Source: Roseburia sp.
Lineage (GTDB): Bacteria > Bacillota > Clostridia > Lachnospirales > Lachnospiraceae
DNA: 64,000 bases
Assembly: GCA_017937095.1 (NCBI GenBank)
Contig: JAGBEG010000010.1
Span: 620,001-684,000, forward strand
Direction of reading: 5' to 3'
Made by a program: the position numbers and the translations under genes. Positions within the stretch are counted from its first letter, which is position 1. The number at the start of each line of letters is the position of its first letter. Below, in pieces: positions 8,189-16,164 of the stretch. Under the pieces are notes generated by a model, which saw only the letters and a program-made list of their open reading frames with translations, was not told where the DNA came from and ran no database searches.

Positions 8189-9205
8189 TCATCCGCGCTC
8201 TACGACCCGGATGCTCTCCCCGCTCACAAATTCAAACGGAACGATCTCGTGAACCGGTTCTTTTTTTAATTCGATCTGACCAAACAGAATCTCGATACTC
8301 CGGCTCGCCAGCGTCTGATACTGCTGTTTGATCGTTGCAAGCTTCGGATTATAATATTCTGCAAGTGTCGTACCGTCAAAGCCGATCACCGAGATATCCT
8401 CCGGGACCCGAAGCCCTCTGTCGCGAAGCGCCCGGATCGCGCCGATCGCCGTGACGTCTGACATGGCAAAGACCGCCGTGACATCCGGGAACTTTGTGAC
8501 CAGGCGCTCCATCCCTCTGTATGCGCTGTCGAACGAGAAACGGGACTTCTCATAACACCGGTCGGCGTCAAGCGCCGCCCCATGCGCCGCAAAGCTCTCC
8601 CTGCATCCCGCAAAACGCTGATAGCTGGTGTAGGATTTGGTAAAATCACCGCCTAAAATGCCGATTTTCTCATGCCCGGCATCAAAGAGCGCGTCCACCG
8701 CACACCGCGCCGCCGCAATATCATCCGTCGCCACGCTCGAAAGATTCTGAAACTTCATCTGGTTCGCCCGGTTCGTCACCAGTACGCTTGGCACATCGAC
8801 CCCGGCAAATTCTCTCTCAAAATAGTCGGGATTACCGCCGAGGAACAATAAACCGAGCGGCTTTCGCTCACGGCAGAGCAGAATTGCCTGCTCCACCTCG
8901 TCCGCGTCCTCATCGAGATAAGATACCACCAGCGTGTATTCCGTCTTCTCTATCATACGCTGTATTTCCTCTACAATGCTGGCAAACAGCATATTGGAAA
9001 TACCCTTGACCAGTACGCCGATCGATTTCGAGTTATTCTGCTTCAAGTGCTTCGCATTATTGTTGGGGACGAAGTTGAACTTCGCCACCACTTCTTCGAT
9101 CTTCTGCTTCGCATCCGGGCTGACGTCACTCCTGTGATTCAATACCCGTGATACCGTGCTGACAGAATAACCTGACTCCCGGGCAATATCCTTAATTGTG
9201 ACCAT
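8189..9205 (-). CDS. LacI-family transcriptional regulator
   Basis: The 338-aa repressor starts MVTIKDIARESGYSVSTVSRVLNH, a canonical LacI helix-turn-helix and hinge, followed by a periplasmic-binding-protein-like effector domain (GVLVKGISNMLFASIVEEI to the C-terminus). ATG 9205 has AGGA 7 bases upstream; a longer start at 9226 adds MEQAGKN without support. It sits inside the maltose-type operon, between the permeases and malQ, and is the likely ligand of the AACGTT-centred palindromes at 12628-12686. An alpha-glucan or related oligosaccharide is the probable effector, by context. Confidence 0.92.
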   Translation of the reverse strand: MVTIKDIARESGYSVSTVSRVLNHRSDVSPDAKQKIEEVVAKFNFVPNNNAKHLKQNNSKSIGVLVKGISNMLFASIVEEIQRMIEKTEYTLVVSYLDEDADEVEQAILLCRERKPLGLLFLGGNPDYFEREFAGVDVPSVLVTNRANQMKFQNLSSVATDDIAAARCAVDALFDAGHEKIGILGGDFTKSYTSYQRFAGCRESFAAHGAALDADRCYEKSRFSFDSAYRGMERLVTKFPDVTAVFAMSDVTAIGAIRALRDRGLRVPEDISVIGFDGTTLAEYYNPKLATIKQQYQTLASRSIEILFGQIELKKEPVHEIVPFEFVSGESIRVVERG

Positions 9206-9295
9206 ATTTTTTCCTGCCTGTTCCAAATTTGCAACTGCACGCTGCTGATCTATGTACCCTTATTTTACATAAATTGACACATTATGTATATTATA

Positions 9296-10162
9296 TCAGC
9301 CTTTTACAGCGCCTGCAACTACTCCTTCGATAATATATTTCTGGCATGCAGCATAGAAAATGATGATCGGGATAATCGCAAGGACCAGCATCGCCATCAT
9401 GGTACCCCAGTCTACTGCGCCGTAGCCGCCTTTCAGATACTGGATAACGATCGGAATCGTCTTATATTTCTTCAGATCCAGCACCAGATACGGAAGAAGG
9501 TAATCGTTCCAGATCCACATTGCCTCTAAGATCGCAACCGTGATCGTGGTCGGCTTCATGATTGGGAACACAATCTGGAAAAATGTCTGGAGCGGCGTAC
9601 AGCCGTCAATCATCGCCGCCTCTTCGATCTCGAGCGGAATACTCTTGACAAAACCGCTGAACATGAATACCGCCTGCCCCGCGCCAAACCCGAGGTACAC
9701 GACAATAATTCCGATCGGGTTGCTCAAATGCATCATATTCGCCAGTTTGGACAATGAGAACATGACCATCTGGAACGGCACGATCATTGCGAACAGACAT
9801 GCCGTGTACATTGCGGAAGAAAGCTTTCCTTTGACTCTGTTGATGTACCATGCGCACATTGCGGTACATATGATGATAACAATAACAGAACCAACCGTGA
9901 TGATGACGGAATTTCCCATTGCTGAGAAGAAATTCGTCTTTTCAATACCGCTTACAAAGTTCTTAAGCCCGAAGAAGGAACGCTCATCCGGCAGCGCGAA
10001 CGGCTCTCTCGTGATAAATGCCTTTTTCTTGACCGCATTGATGACTACCAGGAAAATCGGATAGAGCCATAATACTGCAATTACTGTAAAAATCAGTGTG
10101 AGAAGCCATCCATGCTTCGCTCTTCTGACTGCGCTTACCTGATTATCTGTATTCTTTGCCAT
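9296..10162 (-). CDS. Sugar ABC transporter permease (MalG-like)
   Basis: The 288-aa inner-membrane protein has about six transmembrane segments. The EAA loop EIEEAAMIDGCTPLQTFFQI lies in the expected cytoplasmic position, followed by PIMKP. It belongs to the carbohydrate uptake CUT1 permeases and pairs with the MalF-like protein encoded immediately upstream; the two reading frames touch at TAATG (10162). Ribosome binding site AGGAGG. The substrate is probably a malto-oligosaccharide, because malQ is in the same operon. No ATPase gene is linked, so a shared MsmK/MsmX-type ATPase is presumably encoded elsewhere. Confidence 0.93.
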   Translation of the reverse strand: MAKNTDNQVSAVRRAKHGWLLTLIFTVIAVLWLYPIFLVVINAVKKKAFITREPFALPDERSFFGLKNFVSGIEKTNFFSAMGNSVIITVGSVIVIIICTAMCAWYINRVKGKLSSAMYTACLFAMIVPFQMVMFSLSKLANMMHLSNPIGIIVVYLGFGAGQAVFMFSGFVKSIPLEIEEAAMIDGCTPLQTFFQIVFPIMKPTTITVAILEAMWIWNDYLLPYLVLDLKKYKTIPIVIQYLKGGYGAVDWGTMMAMLVLAIIPIIIFYAACQKYIIEGVVAGAVKG

Positions 10163-11004
10163 TACTGCTGCACCTCCTTGCTTCTCGTAATTCTATTCTG
10201 TGCAACTGCGATTACCGCTACGATAATGAAGAAGATCACCGCTTTCGCCTGACCTGCGCCTTCCCATCCGGTTCTGCTGTAGAACGTCTCAAAGATGTTT
10301 AACGCGAGCATCTGCGAATTATTTGACGGTTCACCTGCTGTCAATGCAAGGTTCTGGTCGAACAGCTTGAAGGAGTTCGTCAATGTAAGGAACGTACAGA
10401 TTGTGATCGACGGCATCACCATCGGAATCGTCACATAACGAAGCACCTGCGGAGCTGTCGCTCCGTCGATCTTCGCCGCCTCGATCAGTTCGCCCGGAAT
10501 GTTCTGGATGCCGGAGATGTAGATGATCATCATGTAACCGATCTGCTGCCAGCACATCAGGATCACAAGTCCCCAGAATCCATAAGAAGCTGAATATGTA
10601 AGCGTCTTTCCGAAATGCTCTAAGATTCCGTTCAACAAAATCTGCCAGATATAACCTAATACAATACCGCCGATCAGATTCGGCATAAAGAATACGGTAC
10701 GGAAAGCATTGGTGCCCCTAATTCCCTTTGTTAAGAGCATCGCAATCGCAAACGCAAGCACGTTGATGGCAAGTACGGAGACAACCGTAAATAATGCCGT
10801 AAACCACAGCGCGTGCGTGAATGTCGAATCTGAAAATATTCGGATGTAATTTTTCAGTCCTACGAACTTTGCATCCGTAATTGTTGTGAACTCACAGAAC
10901 GACAGGTAGATACCCATAATAAAAGGAACTATAAATCCAAGAGTAAAAGCCACCATAGTCGGGAGTGCAAAAATTGGAAAATATTTCTTAATTGATTTCT
11001 CCAT
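10162..11004 (-). CDS. Sugar ABC transporter permease (MalF/UgpA-like)
   Basis: The 280-aa protein has six predicted membrane helices and the EAA motif LIEAAKIDGATAPQVLRYVT followed by IPMVMP, typical of CUT1-family permeases. It would form a heterodimeric channel with the MalG-like protein encoded next. It lacks the long periplasmic P2 loop of enteric MalF and resembles the shorter Gram-positive type. ATG 11004 follows AGAGGAT. The 143-base gap before it contains the attenuator-like hairpin at 11072-11108, which probably lowers permease expression relative to the binding protein. Confidence 0.93.
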   Translation of the reverse strand: MEKSIKKYFPIFALPTMVAFTLGFIVPFIMGIYLSFCEFTTITDAKFVGLKNYIRIFSDSTFTHALWFTALFTVVSVLAINVLAFAIAMLLTKGIRGTNAFRTVFFMPNLIGGIVLGYIWQILLNGILEHFGKTLTYSASYGFWGLVILMCWQQIGYMMIIYISGIQNIPGELIEAAKIDGATAPQVLRYVTIPMVMPSITICTFLTLTNSFKLFDQNLALTAGEPSNNSQMLALNIFETFYSRTGWEGAGQAKAVIFFIIVAVIAVAQNRITRSKEVQQ

Positions 11005-11071
11005 GATCTTTTATCCTCTCTTATACCATACATCACTTACCCCGCCATCAGGGGGACATTTCCTGTTGCAT

Positions 11072-11108
11072 AAAAAGGGATGGGCAGCGTTGGCGCCCAC
11101 CCCTTTTT
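11072..11108 (-). terminator. Hairpin between binding protein and permeases
   Basis: A stem of about 13-14 bp with one mismatch (11072-11085 with 11095-11108) is followed on the minus strand by TTTTTA. It lies between the binding-protein stop (11148) and the permease start (11004). Such intercistronic hairpins act as partial terminators or 3' stabilisers that keep the binding protein in excess. That role is inferred. Confidence 0.7.
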
Positions 11109-11147
11109 GCACTATGTGTCTGTTTGAGACGCCGTATCACACATGGA

Positions 11148-12587
11148 TTAGTGTGTTGCTGCGTACTCGGTTGCCCATCCGTCAACGAATGCGCTTACAA
11201 CTGCATCCCAGTCGCCTGTACCCTGTGCATACTCAAGTAATGCGGAACCTACGCCGTCTTTCCATGTCTCGGAAGGAATGGTGGAGAAGTTCCATGTTAC
11301 GGAGTACTTGCCTGCTGCAGTATTTGCTGCGTCTGCCTGGATGAATACGTTGTCTGCTGTGTAACCGTCAGCGAAGGTATCGAACGGTGTGGTGAATCCC
11401 ATAACGTTTGCCATGGAATCACGTCCCTCATCAGAGGTAATTACCCAGTTTAAGAAATCAAGTGTAGCCTGCTGATCCTCTGCGGACGCCTGGCTGTTTA
11501 CACACCAGTAGTTCTCGGAACCTGTGCAAAGGCCCTGGTTCTCCTCGCCCTCTACACCAATGTAGATCGGCATCATGCCCATATCCTCTGCTGTTACAAG
11601 ATAACCGTTGTCATCGTTTGTCAGGTTGCCGTACTCCCATGTACCGTTCTGGTAGAATACTGCCTCTTCCATACCGAACTCAGCCTCAGCCTCGTCACCG
11701 GTCTTGCTGGAAAGAAGTCCCGGCTCACAGGTAGAATCTGTGATGTACATATCCCATACCTGCTTGTAGTTGTCAAGGTAGGTACCCTCGATTGCATCTG
11801 TGGAATCAATACCCTTATCCTTGTACTCATAGTAGATCGGAAGGTTTGCAAGGTGTGTCTTGAATCTCCAGTCAGAAGAACCGTCCATACCTGCGGAAGT
11901 AAACGCTCCCTTTAACTCATAACCGAAGGTATCGTTCATCTCGTCAAGTCTTGCCTGAATGTCATCCGCAACTGCCTTTAAGGTCTCGAAATTGTTGATG
12001 TCTTCCGGTGAGGAGATTACTGCGTTCTCCAGTGTGCAGTAATCATTTAAGATCTTCTTATTATAAATGATACCGTAAGTCTCGATTACATACGCGATAC
12101 CGGATACCTCGCCTGCGTCATTCTTTAACGCGTAATCATCGCTGGTCAGGTGAGAGTAAAGCTCGCTGCCGGAAAGATCCATGCAGTAGTCCTTCCAGTT
12201 TGCAAGTCCGACCGGTCCGTTTACCTGGAATAAGGTAGGCGCTTCTGTCTTAGCGATCTCAGACTTTAAGGTCTGCTCGTAAGTTCCGTCTGCTGCGGTG
12301 ATAACCGTTACAGGAACACCTGTCTGCTCCGTGTAAGTAGCTGCAAGAGCCTGCCATGCGTCGTTCTGCTCCGGCTTGAAGTTCAAGTAGTAAACCTGTC
12401 CCTCGCCTGATGCTGCCGGTGCTGCTGCATCCCCTGCTTCTGTAGAAGCTGCCGCATCCCCTGCATCCGCCGCATCTGCTGCCGGTGTGCTTGTTCCCGC
12501 ATCATCTGCAGCGTCGCTGCCGCATCCTGCGAACATGGTAGCAAGCATTGCACTTGCAAGCATTACGGATAATACTTTTCTCTTCAT
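11148..12587 (-). CDS. Carbohydrate ABC transporter binding lipoprotein
   Basis: The 479-aa protein has a lipoprotein signal with lipobox MFAGC (Cys about residue 22), an Asp/Ala/Glu-rich linker to about residue 65 and a type I solute-binding domain (YYLNFKPEQNDAWQALAATYTEQTGVPVTV). It would sit on the outer face of the membrane and deliver sugar to the downstream permeases. ATG 12587 follows GGGAGG. It is the first gene of the operon behind the promoter at 12701-12729 and the operator region at 12628-12686. An alpha-glucan substrate is inferred from malQ. Confidence 0.93.
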   Translation of the reverse strand: MKRKVLSVMLASAMLATMFAGCGSDAADDAGTSTPAADAADAGDAAASTEAGDAAAPAASGEGQVYYLNFKPEQNDAWQALAATYTEQTGVPVTVITAADGTYEQTLKSEIAKTEAPTLFQVNGPVGLANWKDYCMDLSGSELYSHLTSDDYALKNDAGEVSGIAYVIETYGIIYNKKILNDYCTLENAVISSPEDINNFETLKAVADDIQARLDEMNDTFGYELKGAFTSAGMDGSSDWRFKTHLANLPIYYEYKDKGIDSTDAIEGTYLDNYKQVWDMYITDSTCEPGLLSSKTGDEAEAEFGMEEAVFYQNGTWEYGNLTNDDNGYLVTAEDMGMMPIYIGVEGEENQGLCTGSENYWCVNSQASAEDQQATLDFLNWVITSDEGRDSMANVMGFTTPFDTFADGYTADNVFIQADAANTAAGKYSVTWNFSTIPSETWKDGVGSALLEYAQGTGDWDAVVSAFVDGWATEYAATH

Positions 12588-12627
12588 AAAATTTTCCTCC
12601 CTAAATATTGTTGTTCAACTTTTCTTT

Positions 12628-12686
12628 GAAACGTTTCCCGGTATTGTTTCCGGTATTGTTATCGGTATCATTCTCGGTAACGTTTT
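12628..12686. promoter_or_regulatory. LacI-like operators joined by four 12-bp tandem repeats
   Basis: The perfect palindrome GAAACGTTTC lies at 12628-12637 and a second AACGTT-centred site at 12679-12684. Between them are four tandem 12-bp units, each beginning CGGTA, at 12639-12650, 12651-12662, 12663-12674 and 12675-12686. The array lies between the promoter and the ribosome binding site of the binding-protein gene (about +8 to +66), where a LacI-family repressor would block elongation. The AACGTT core matches LacI-family operators. The role of the 12-bp repeats is unknown. Confidence 0.6.
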
Positions 12687-12700
12687 CAGTTGATAGTCAG

Positions 12701-12729
12701 ATTATATTGCCACTTGCCGAAAAATGCAA
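12701..12729 (-). promoter_or_regulatory. Promoter of the sugar ABC operon
   Basis: On the minus strand TTGCAT (12724-12729), a 17-bp spacer and TATAAT (12701-12706) form a good sigma-A promoter. Transcription would start near 12694, giving a leader of about 107 bases that contains the operator and repeat array. Confidence 0.7.
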
Positions 12730-12888
12730 TATCTAATTGCTATTTTCCATATTTTTGCCAAGTTTGGTTTTTGATTTTTATAAGATTTGCACAAAAAAGG
12801 TGTACAGAATCCATGTTCTGTACACCTTCACATTCACCACACAGTAAATACACTATTTTTCAACTGCACCGGGCTGTGCTTTGCCCTG

Positions 12889-13731
12889 CTACTCGCCCTG
12901 CTTCTTTTCGTGGTCCGACAGCTTCATACATTTGATTCCATACGTGACGGTCTGCACCAGCCAGACAAGCAGCACCATCGTAAGCGGCAGAAGTCCCCAG
13001 TCCCATGTGAGCATACCCGCAAAGCAGACCAGAAACAGTATAATACAGGTATAGCCGCCGACCTGAAACGCATAGAAACCCGCCTCGTAGCTCTGCGCCC
13101 GCTCCATCTCGTCGCAGCTTGCAATCCATTTCTTCTGGAAGCCCGTGTCGTAAACACTGCCCTGCTTCTCCGGATTGATCTCCTTTGTCAGATTCACGAT
13201 ATTCTTCTGCATAACAATCGTCAGCGCCGTCACGCAGATAAGACCGAAGAATACAACAGCCACGCGAATCGCCGCCATCGTCGGATCGGAATCTACACCA
13301 AAAAAGTCGATTGCATAAAAGCCTGCTCCCATGAAAAAGAAGCCAAGGATGGATGCGACGCTTGTCAGAATCAATCCGATGGAAAGCTTCTCCTCAATGC
13401 CCTCAATCGTCTCCTCATCCTCGCCGTCCCATGCAAGGAACCGCTTCCGCAGATTTCCAAACACCGCGATATGCCAGATCAGAAGCAGCAGCGCAAGAAT
13501 CAAATTGCCATACGGCGCCGCCATAAGAAACGCCGAAAGCAGTCTCTCTGCCACTCCTGCCACTCCTTCCGCCATAGCTGCCGACGCCGCTCCCGCGATT
13601 CCCCCGCCGACCGTCGCAATCACAAGTAATATGATAAATTTCTTAAGAGACTTCTTATCTTCCCGTCTGTTCTCCATTACCTTCGGATTCTCTGCTACCT
13701 TCCTCTTCTCCATTGCCTTTGCATTTCTCAT
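12889..13731 (-). CDS. DUF3169-family membrane protein
   Basis: The 280-aa protein has a charged N-terminus and about six hydrophobic segments in pairs (residues about 30-55, 70-95, 118-140, 155-178, 225-245 and 250-270), with a conserved NLTKEINPEKQGSVYDTGFQKKWI cytoplasmic loop. This fits the DUF3169 family, which has no established function and is often encoded beside a small XRE regulator, as here. ATG 13731 follows AAGGGAG; internal Met7 and Met19 are alternatives. It lies 122 bases downstream of the XRE gene and is probably co-transcribed. Confidence 0.8.
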   Translation of the reverse strand: MRNAKAMEKRKVAENPKVMENRREDKKSLKKFIILLVIATVGGGIAGAASAAMAEGVAGVAERLLSAFLMAAPYGNLILALLLLIWHIAVFGNLRKRFLAWDGEDEETIEGIEEKLSIGLILTSVASILGFFFMGAGFYAIDFFGVDSDPTMAAIRVAVVFFGLICVTALTIVMQKNIVNLTKEINPEKQGSVYDTGFQKKWIASCDEMERAQSYEAGFYAFQVGGYTCIILFLVCFAGMLTWDWGLLPLTMVLLVWLVQTVTYGIKCMKLSDHEKKQGE

Positions 13732-13853
13732 ACTGCAAACTCCCTTCTTCTCTTCCTATCCGGCGCAATCCTCCTGCGCCGCAGCCGCTTTGCTGTTCTG
13801 ATATAGTTATCGTTTACTGCCCGCTTCTCCTGTATCACTGTCGCCTGTCGCTG

Positions 13854-14078
13854 TCATATTCCTGCATCTTTGCTCTCATCATCCACCCACGTAAATATCG
13901 CCTCCACCGGTACGTCGAACACTTTCGCAATCTTAAGCGCCAGCGTCACGGACGGCGAATAATCGCCCCGTTCAATCTGGCTGATCGTCTGTCTTGACAC
14001 ACCGACCAGCTTTCCCATCTCGTGCTGATTGACGTCAATCTTCGCACGGTATTCTTTCAAATGATTATATAGTGGCAT
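13854..14078 (-). CDS. Small XRE-family regulator
   Basis: This 74-aa protein is essentially one Cro/C1 helix-turn-helix domain: LKEYRAKIDVNQHEMGKLVGVSRQTISQIERGDYSPS, then LALKIAKVFDVPVEAIF. ATG 14078 is directly behind GGAGGAG; a longer frame upstream runs through the operator region and is not real. It precedes the DUF3169 gene. Three TGACAA-N6-TTGTCA sites cover its promoter, which suggests negative autoregulation. Confidence 0.92.
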   Translation of the reverse strand: MPLYNHLKEYRAKIDVNQHEMGKLVGVSRQTISQIERGDYSPSVTLALKIAKVFDVPVEAIFTWVDDESKDAGI

Positions 14079-14110
14079 ATCTCCTCCGCGCTTCCGTTTT
14101 ATCAATAATA

Positions 14111-14197
14111 TGACAATTTTCCTTGTCATTGCAATGATAGCACTGACAACTTTCCTTGTCAATATATTTTCCGCTTTTTTGACAACTTTTCTTGTCA
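14111..14197. promoter_or_regulatory. Three TGACAA-N6-TTGTCA operators
   Basis: Perfect 6-bp inverted repeats with 6-base spacers lie at 14111-14128, 14144-14161 and 14180-14197. The middle one overlaps the -35 and spacer of the XRE gene promoter, the first falls just downstream of the -10, and the third lies upstream. The spacers are also similar (TTTTCC, CTTTCC, CTTTTC). The XRE protein encoded at 13854-14078 is the likely ligand. Confidence 0.8.
14134..14162 (-). promoter_or_regulatory. Promoter of the XRE-DUF3169 operon
   Basis: TTGACA (14157-14162), a 17-bp spacer and TATCAT (14134-14139) on the minus strand. The -35 and spacer coincide with the middle operator, so regulator binding should exclude RNA polymerase. 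Confidence 0.7.
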
Positions 14198-14215
14198 CGC
14201 CATGACAGCTTTCTA

Positions 14216-14244
14216 TTGTAAAAATGTTAAGGAAATGCTAAAAT
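14216..14244 (+). promoter_or_regulatory. Promoter of the CLC gene
   Basis: TTGTAA (14216-14221), a 17-bp spacer and TAAAAT (14239-14244) lie 40 bases before the CLC start codon. I see no fluoride riboswitch in the short leader. Confidence 0.55.
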
Positions 14245-14283
14245 TTTTACATAAGTATCTTTAGAAAGGCACTGTCAGCAATT

Positions 14284-15543
14284 ATGAAAGAAATCATCAG
14301 GCACAAAATAAGACATAATTTCGAAAGGGCAAAAACCTCCGTCAAGTGGGTGATTTTTGCCATTCTCTCCGGTTTCATCGTAGGCTCCGCCGGCACGCTT
14401 TTTTATCTTGCAATGGGACTTGTCACACTCGTCCGCACGAAGAATCCATGGCTGATTTTTCTGCTCCCGATCGGCGGTCTTCTGATTGTCGGCGCTTACC
14501 GGGTCATGCACGACGAGCGTGACACGGGGACGAATCTGGTGCTCTCCGCCATCCATTCCGGCGACGAACTTCCGCTGCGCATGGCGCCGCTTATTTTTAT
14601 CTCAACGCTTATCACGCATCTGTTCGGAGGTTCCGCAGGACGCGAGGGAGCCGCACTGCAGCTTGGCGGCAGTATCGGAAACGGCATCGGGAAGTTATTT
14701 CACTTCGACGAGAAGGACAAGCACATTATGATCATGTGCGGCATGAGCGCGGCGTTTTCCGCCATGTTCGGCACGCCCATGGCTGCCGCGATCTTCTCGA
14801 TGGAGGTCGTCAGCGTGGGGATCATGTACTACGCAGCGCTTGTCCCCTGCGTGATTTCCTCCCTGATCGCGCATGCGATTGCGACGTCGTTCGGCGTGAC
14901 GCCCGACGGTTTCCCGCTCGGCAGGATTCCCGCTTTTACGGTCACCACCGCCGTAGAGATTTCGTTTCTCGCGATTTTGTGCGCGCTTGTGAGTATTCTC
15001 TTCTGCGTCATGCTCCACCAGTCGGGTCATCTTTATAAGAAGCTTTTTCCGAACGCGTATGCGCGGGCTTTCGCGGGCGGCTGCGTTGTGATCGTGCTGA
15101 CCCTGCTCGTCGGCGATCAGACCTATAACGGCACCGGAATTAACATTATCGCGAAATGCATGGACGGTTCCGTGCGCCCGGAGGCATTTTTCTTAAAGAT
15201 GCTTTTTACCGCCGCGACGCTCGGCGCAGGCTATAAAGGCGGTGAGATCGTTCCGTCCCTCTTTACCGGAGCCGCTTTCGGCTGTCTCTTCGGCAACCTT
15301 TTGGGCTTCTCTCCGACGCTCTGCACCGCCGTCGGGATGACTGCCGTCTTCTGCGGCGTAACGAACTGCCCGATCACCTCCCTGCTCATCAGCTTTGAGC
15401 TGTTCGGCTACGACGGGATGCCCTACTTCTTGCTTGCGGTTGCCTTCAGCTATATGCTGTCGGGCTATTTCGGGCTTTACCAGAGCCAGAAGATCATCTA
15501 CTCAAAGTACAAGACGAATTATATCAATAAGAAGACCCTGTAG
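14284..15543 (+). CDS. CLC chloride/fluoride channel-antiporter family protein
   Basis: The 419-aa polytopic membrane protein carries the CLC signature GGSAGREGAALQLGGSIGNG and GMSAAFSAMFGTPMAAAIFSMEV. The run LPLRMAPLIFISTLITHLFGGSAGREG and the GTNLVLSAIHSG segment look closer to the CLC-F (fluoride/proton antiporter) lineage than to classical chloride CLCs. That sub-assignment is from memory of the family. It would export halide across the cytoplasmic membrane. Start 14284 has only a distant AAAGG, so the exact start is less certain. It is transcribed alone and ends at the bidirectional terminator at 15592-15640. Confidence 0.88.
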   Translation: MKEIIRHKIRHNFERAKTSVKWVIFAILSGFIVGSAGTLFYLAMGLVTLVRTKNPWLIFLLPIGGLLIVGAYRVMHDERDTGTNLVLSAIHSGDELPLRMAPLIFISTLITHLFGGSAGREGAALQLGGSIGNGIGKLFHFDEKDKHIMIMCGMSAAFSAMFGTPMAAAIFSMEVVSVGIMYYAALVPCVISSLIAHAIATSFGVTPDGFPLGRIPAFTVTTAVEISFLAILCALVSILFCVMLHQSGHLYKKLFPNAYARAFAGGCVVIVLTLLVGDQTYNGTGINIIAKCMDGSVRPEAFFLKMLFTAATLGAGYKGGEIVPSLFTGAAFGCLFGNLLGFSPTLCTAVGMTAVFCGVTNCPITSLLISFELFGYDGMPYFLLAVAFSYMLSGYFGLYQSQKIIYSKYKTNYINKKTL

Positions 15544-15591
15544 GAATCATAATTTCATACTTTCTCGCAACACGGTATTTCCTATAGAGTA

Positions 15592-15640
15592 AAAAGCTCT
15601 TCCGATATGAACAGAAAATGTCCGTATCGGAAGAGCTTTT
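15592..15640. terminator. Bidirectional terminator between CLC and DUF1284 genes
   Basis: A perfect 16-bp stem (15592-15607 with 15625-15640) with a 17-base loop has an A-run on the left and a T-run on the right, so it can end transcription from both the CLC gene and the convergent DUF1284 gene. Confidence 0.85.
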
Positions 15641-15648
15641 CATATTCT

Positions 15649-15704
15649 TATTCTGCAGTACATCACCTGGGCTATTCTGCAATACATCACCTGGGCTATT
15701 CTGC
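15649..15704. repeat. 24-bp tandem duplication at the DUF1284 stop codon
   Basis: Two copies of a 24-bp unit (15649-15672, 15673-15696; one mismatch) plus a third copy of its first 8 bases, TATTCTGC (15697-15704). On the minus strand the unit contains the DUF1284 stop codon, so the gene end has been duplicated twice downstream. Confidence 0.8.
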
Positions 15705-16115
15705 TATACAGCGGTCAAGCTGCGCCAGCAGATCCTCATATTTGCAAAGTCCCTGCTTACGCCAGTCGCATTTCCCGCAATTTTCCATAAAAAACGTTTC
15801 TGTCATCGCCTTACGCGCATGCCTGCACATTTCGCGGTAGGTGTAGACCTCATTTTCCTTCAGTCCGAATGCTTCGATCACTCTGCGGTCTTTGTTTACC
15901 ACGCGGTTGTGATTGTGCGCACATCCGTTATCCTCTGTAAGGTTCGGGCAGTTCGCGCAGATCATGTCCGGCTCCGCCACGAGCAGCAGTTCCTCGTCGG
16001 GATCGTTCCTGAGACGCTCTACGATTGCCGTCATGTTCTCACAGAATGCTCCGCTGTAGCCTTTTCCCTCGTAAAGCGAGGTACAGACGATATGGTGCGC
16101 CCGAAATTTATTCAT
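15696..16115 (-). CDS. DUF1284-family cysteine-rich protein
   Basis: The 139-aa protein begins MNKFRAHHIVCTSLYEGKGYS, characteristic of DUF1284 (COG3543). It has cysteine clusters CANCPNL...GCAHN and CGKCDWRKQGLC that could bind metal or an iron-sulphur cluster. Its function is not established. ATG 16115 follows GGGAGGAG; an upstream in-frame start at 16142 lacks a site. It lies 49 bases downstream of bioY and is likely in the same biotin-regulated transcript. Its 3' end carries the tandem duplication at 15649-15704. Confidence 0.82.
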   Translation of the reverse strand: MNKFRAHHIVCTSLYEGKGYSGAFCENMTAIVERLRNDPDEELLLVAEPDMICANCPNLTEDNGCAHNHNRVVNKDRRVIEAFGLKENEVYTYREMCRHARKAMTETFFMENCGKCDWRKQGLCKYEDLLAQLDRCIAE

Positions 16116-16164
16116 TGTAATTCTCCTCCCGCATACAGCCATAAGAGCCGTATTCCTATCGTTC

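Noticed and set aside
12787-13629. Plus-strand open frame of 280 codons
   Set aside because: Antisense to the DUF3169 membrane protein, which has a good start and hydrophobic periodicity.
14199-14283. Fluoride riboswitch upstream of the CLC gene
   Set aside because: I looked for the conserved crcB-motif features and did not find them; only a promoter and a short leader are present.
15649-15704. Possible CRISPR-like repeat
   Set aside because: The units are directly adjacent with no spacers, and there are only two full copies.
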